This document shows, piece by piece, positions 62,001 through 64,000 of a stretch of 64,000 nt of DNA (position 1 is its first letter; each line of letters begins with the position of its first letter). The stretch is from Pseudomonas viridiflava. Lineage in GTDB: Bacteria; Pseudomonadota; Gammaproteobacteria; Pseudomonadales; Pseudomonadaceae. The notes under the pieces are model-generated. The model was not told the DNA's origin, did not search any database, and saw only the letters and a list, made by a program, of their open reading frames with translations. The position numbers were made by a program, and so were the translations under genes. The stretch is from positions 1 to 64,000 of the forward strand of contig NZ_UUON01000009.1 in NCBI RefSeq assembly GCF_900590885.1, written 5' to 3'.

Positions 62001-63223
62001 TTGAGATTACCTGCAACGATGAGCGTATGGGTTGGGACCCTAGCGAGTGGGCGGCGGTTCAGCAAGAGCATGCCGAGTTCCAGCGCCAGTGCGACCACAA
62101 TAGCGCCAGCCGCAATCATGAACAGCACAGCATGCTGGCCGCCGCTGCTGTTGAACAGGGCCGAGTAGGCAAAGCCCGACAGCGCCTGGAAGGTGGCGAA
62201 GGACACGGTGGCGCGGCTCCACGCCACTTGTTGCTGATGATGGTTGGGCAGCAATTCATGCACCCGCGCCAGGGCCAGCGGCACGATGCCCGGCGGGAAC
62301 GAACCGAGGATCACCGCCAGCACTGCGAGCGCGGTAAACGAACCGGCAAACGGCAGCAAACCAACGGCCATCGCTTGCACCACCAACACCAGGCGAATGC
62401 TCCAGCGTGCGCCGAGCTTGTCGGCCAGGAAACCATAAGTCACCGGCCCCACAATCGCCCCCAGGCCATACATCACCCAGATCATCGCGCCGACATGGGC
62501 GCCGTCTCCCAGGCCACGGGCCACGTAATCCACCAGGAACACCATCGCCGGCACCAGGCCCGCCGCCATAAACGCGTACTGGGCAAACAACAGGTACACA
62601 CCGGCCGGAGTCGGCGACGCGCTGCCCGCTGGCGCCGCAGCCTCATGCACGCTGCCGGTAGGCCAGGCAAACCAACTGGCGGCGGTGAGCACCACGGCCA
62701 GCAGGCCGAGGCCGAACCAGGTCTGTTGCAGGCCAAGGCTCAACAACGGCGGCACCAGGGTGCCCGAGGCGGCAATGCCCAGGCCGATGCCGAGGAAGAT
62801 CGCGCCGCTGGCCAGGCCACGGCGTTCCGCCGGCACATGGGGCAGCACGGTGGCGGCCACCAGCACCATGATCGCGCCACCGGCGATGCCCGACAGCAGG
62901 CGCCAGGCGAAGAACCACACCACCGACAACGGGAAACCACAGGCAAAAAACGCCAGCGTCACCGCCACCATCATGAAGCGCAGCGCAGTCTTGTTGGAGC
63001 TGCATTGGGCGAGGGGCCGGCCGATCAGCGCGCCGATCAGGTAACCCACCAGGTTGGCGGCGCCGAGGTACACCACGTCGCTGGCGGAAAACCACTGCGC
63101 CTGGATCAAACTCGGGATCAACGGCGTGTAGGCAAAGCGCGCCAGGCCGATGCTGACCAGGCTGGCGCAAAGGCCGGCGAAGATGGGCAGCCAGACCGCG
63201 CTGCGTGTTTGAGTGTTTTGCAT
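61997..63223 (-). CDS. YbfB/YjiJ-family MFS transporter
   Basis: A 408-residue, twelve-segment major facilitator of the YbfB/YjiJ type. It begins SLVSIGLARFAYTPLIPSLI and has GYLIGALIGRPLAQ and an LGIGLGIAASGTLVPPLL middle section. Substrate unknown; many relatives export small organic compounds. It is cotranscribed with the quinone oxidoreductase through a 4-bp overlap and divergent from a LysR gene. That suggests a small LysR-controlled detoxification unit. Confidence 0.88.
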   Translation of the reverse strand: MQNTQTRSAVWLPIFAGLCASLVSIGLARFAYTPLIPSLIQAQWFSASDVVYLGAANLVGYLIGALIGRPLAQCSSNKTALRFMMVAVTLAFFACGFPLSVVWFFAWRLLSGIAGGAIMVLVAATVLPHVPAERRGLASGAIFLGIGLGIAASGTLVPPLLSLGLQQTWFGLGLLAVVLTAASWFAWPTGSVHEAAAPAGSASPTPAGVYLLFAQYAFMAAGLVPAMVFLVDYVARGLGDGAHVGAMIWVMYGLGAIVGPVTYGFLADKLGARWSIRLVLVVQAMAVGLLPFAGSFTALAVLAVILGSFPPGIVPLALARVHELLPNHHQQQVAWSRATVSFATFQALSGFAYSALFNSSGGQHAVLFMIAAGAIVVALALELGMLLLNRRPLARVPTHTLIVAGNLK

Positions 63224-63272
63224 GATGGCTGTCCTGGGTATTTTTCTCTGGCGCCCAGCATATCCGCGATTG

Positions 63273-63322
63273 TTGATGCAATAATGCAGCGATTACACGG
63301 CGCTCTGATGCATATACGCAGC
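63273..63322. promoter_or_regulatory. Two direct repeats in the MFS/LysR divergent promoter
   Basis: TTGATGCAATAATGCAGC (63273-63290) and CTGATGCATATACGCAGC (63305-63322) match at 14 of 18 positions. They are 32 bp apart, three helical turns. The first contains the dyad TGCA-ATAA-TGCA. They are likely binding sites of the LysR protein. Confidence 0.5.
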
Positions 63323-63335
63323 ATAAGGAATCAAC

Positions 63336-64000
63336 ATGAATTGGGACGATGCACGGGTGTTCCTGGCGGTGTGCCGCGAGTCCACCCTGCGCGGTGCGGC
63401 ACGGGTGCTGGGGGTGGACCAGGCCACCGTTGGCCGACGCGTCAATGCGCTGGAAAAATCCCTCGGTGCGACCTTGTTTCTGCGCACCTCCGAGGGCTAC
63501 GCGCTGACCGCCGTGGGCGAAGCCGCGCTGCGTTCGGTGGAGAAAATGGAACGCTCGGCCCTCGACCTGGAGCGCCAGATCCAGGGCCTGGACGAGCGCC
63601 TGACCGGCATCGTGCGCGTCAGCACCACCGACTCCCTGGCCATCGATTTCATGATCCCGGCGATTGCCCGTCTGCATGAGCAGCACCCCGACGTGCGCGT
63701 GCAGCTGGACGCGTCTACCCAGTTCCTCAGCCTGGCCAAGCGTGAAACCGACATCGCCGTGCGCAACACCCGGCCCGACAACCCCGACCTGATCGCCCGG
63801 CGCATCGCGCGCTGGCCAGTGGGTTTGTTTGCCTCACGGGCCTACGTCGACCGCCATGGCATCCCCGAGCCCGGCAGCCTGTTTGAAGGCCACGACCTGG
63901 TGGTCTACCAGCCTTACCTGCAAACCCAGAAGGACATGACCCTGGTGTCCGAACCCTTGGGACGCGGGCGGATTGTCGCGGCATTGAGTTCGAGCCTGCT
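63336..64000 (+). CDS. LysR-family regulator (truncated by window end)
   Basis: The first 221 residues of a LysR protein. The winged helix is WDDARVFLAVCRESTLRGAA followed by GVDQATVGRRVNALEKSLGA, and then the start of the effector domain (GIVRVSTTDSLAIDFMIPAI). AAGGA precedes ATG 63336. The frame is open to the last base, so the gene continues beyond the window. It is divergent from the MFS-quinone oxidoreductase operon and is its probable regulator. Confidence 0.88.
   Translation, partial: MNWDDARVFLAVCRESTLRGAARVLGVDQATVGRRVNALEKSLGATLFLRTSEGYALTAVGEAALRSVEKMERSALDLERQIQGLDERLTGIVRVSTTDSLAIDFMIPAIARLHEQHPDVRVQLDASTQFLSLAKRETDIAVRNTRPDNPDLIARRIARWPVGLFASRAYVDRHGIPEPGSLFEGHDLVVYQPYLQTQKDMTLVSEPLGRGRIVAALSSSL

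Noticed and set aside
62027..63679. A 550-codon plus-strand open frame over the MFS gene and the LysR start
   Set aside because: It is antisense to the MFS gene. The part past 63336 is out of frame with the LysR gene, and its translation is arginine/histidine-rich without motifs.

Overview
The window is about 64 kb of high-GC chromosomal DNA that reads as a Pseudomonas of the P. fluorescens group. The evidence is the REP/REPIN repeats with the GTGGGAGGGGGCTTGCCCCC core, a XenA of the Pseudomonas type, an oxidative L-arabinose pathway, and many GntR, LysR and sigma-54 regulators next to catabolic operons. Coding density is high and almost every gene looks intact. I saw no tRNA, rRNA, CRISPR array, insertion sequence or prophage. 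The content is soil/rhizosphere accessory metabolism: nitrogen scavenging, sugar and sugar-acid catabolism, and detoxification of electrophiles.

Layout. 1-262: one copy of a long folded intergenic repeat. 270-6881: XRE-cupin regulator, then glnT-glxB-glxC-glxD-amt behind a sigma-54 promoter and an NtrC-like site. 7030-10955: polyamine-type ABC importer. 11183-17608: an uncharacterised GntR-controlled cluster (degenerate RibBA, DUF1330 protein, NUDIX, GntR, flavin reductase, aldehyde dehydrogenase, alpha/beta hydrolase, DUF1185 protein); TGGTATACCA-type operators repeat at its promoters. 17704-21244: LysR, D-malate/tartrate dehydrogenase and a DctA-type transporter. 21182-26317: chemoreceptor, bestrophin, an unknown HTH protein and a diguanylate cyclase. 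26339-27819: ArsR regulator and xenA. 28102-30228: TonB-dependent siderophore receptor. 30355-43547: complete L-arabinose oxidation (Weimberg-type) locus with AraFGH importer, mutarotase and two sets of TAGT-N3-ACTA operators. 43620-45693: two glutathione transferases and a Mug glycosylase. 45710-45972: second copy of the long repeat, inverted.

46025-55718 is the most distinctive part: a rhizopine/inositol-amine (moc)-like locus. A MocB-like binding protein, a MocC-like isomerase and a MocA-like dehydrogenase form one operon behind a very good sigma-54 promoter. A MocD-like di-iron desaturase/hydroxylase, a MocE-like Rieske ferredoxin, a MocF-like reductase and a TIM-barrel isomerase form a second operon. 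A sigma-54 activator and a LacI repressor, each with a palindromic operator, lie between them. 55730-64000: undecaprenyl-diphosphatase, GNAT, GlxA-type AraC regulator, a nemR-like/DJ-1/nemA-like electrophile-response operon, quinone oxidoreductase plus MFS transporter, and a LysR gene cut by the window end.

Eight REP elements are present (six doublets, two singlets). Seven of the eight lie between convergent genes. Every convergent gap longer than about 21 bp holds either a REP element or the long repeat.
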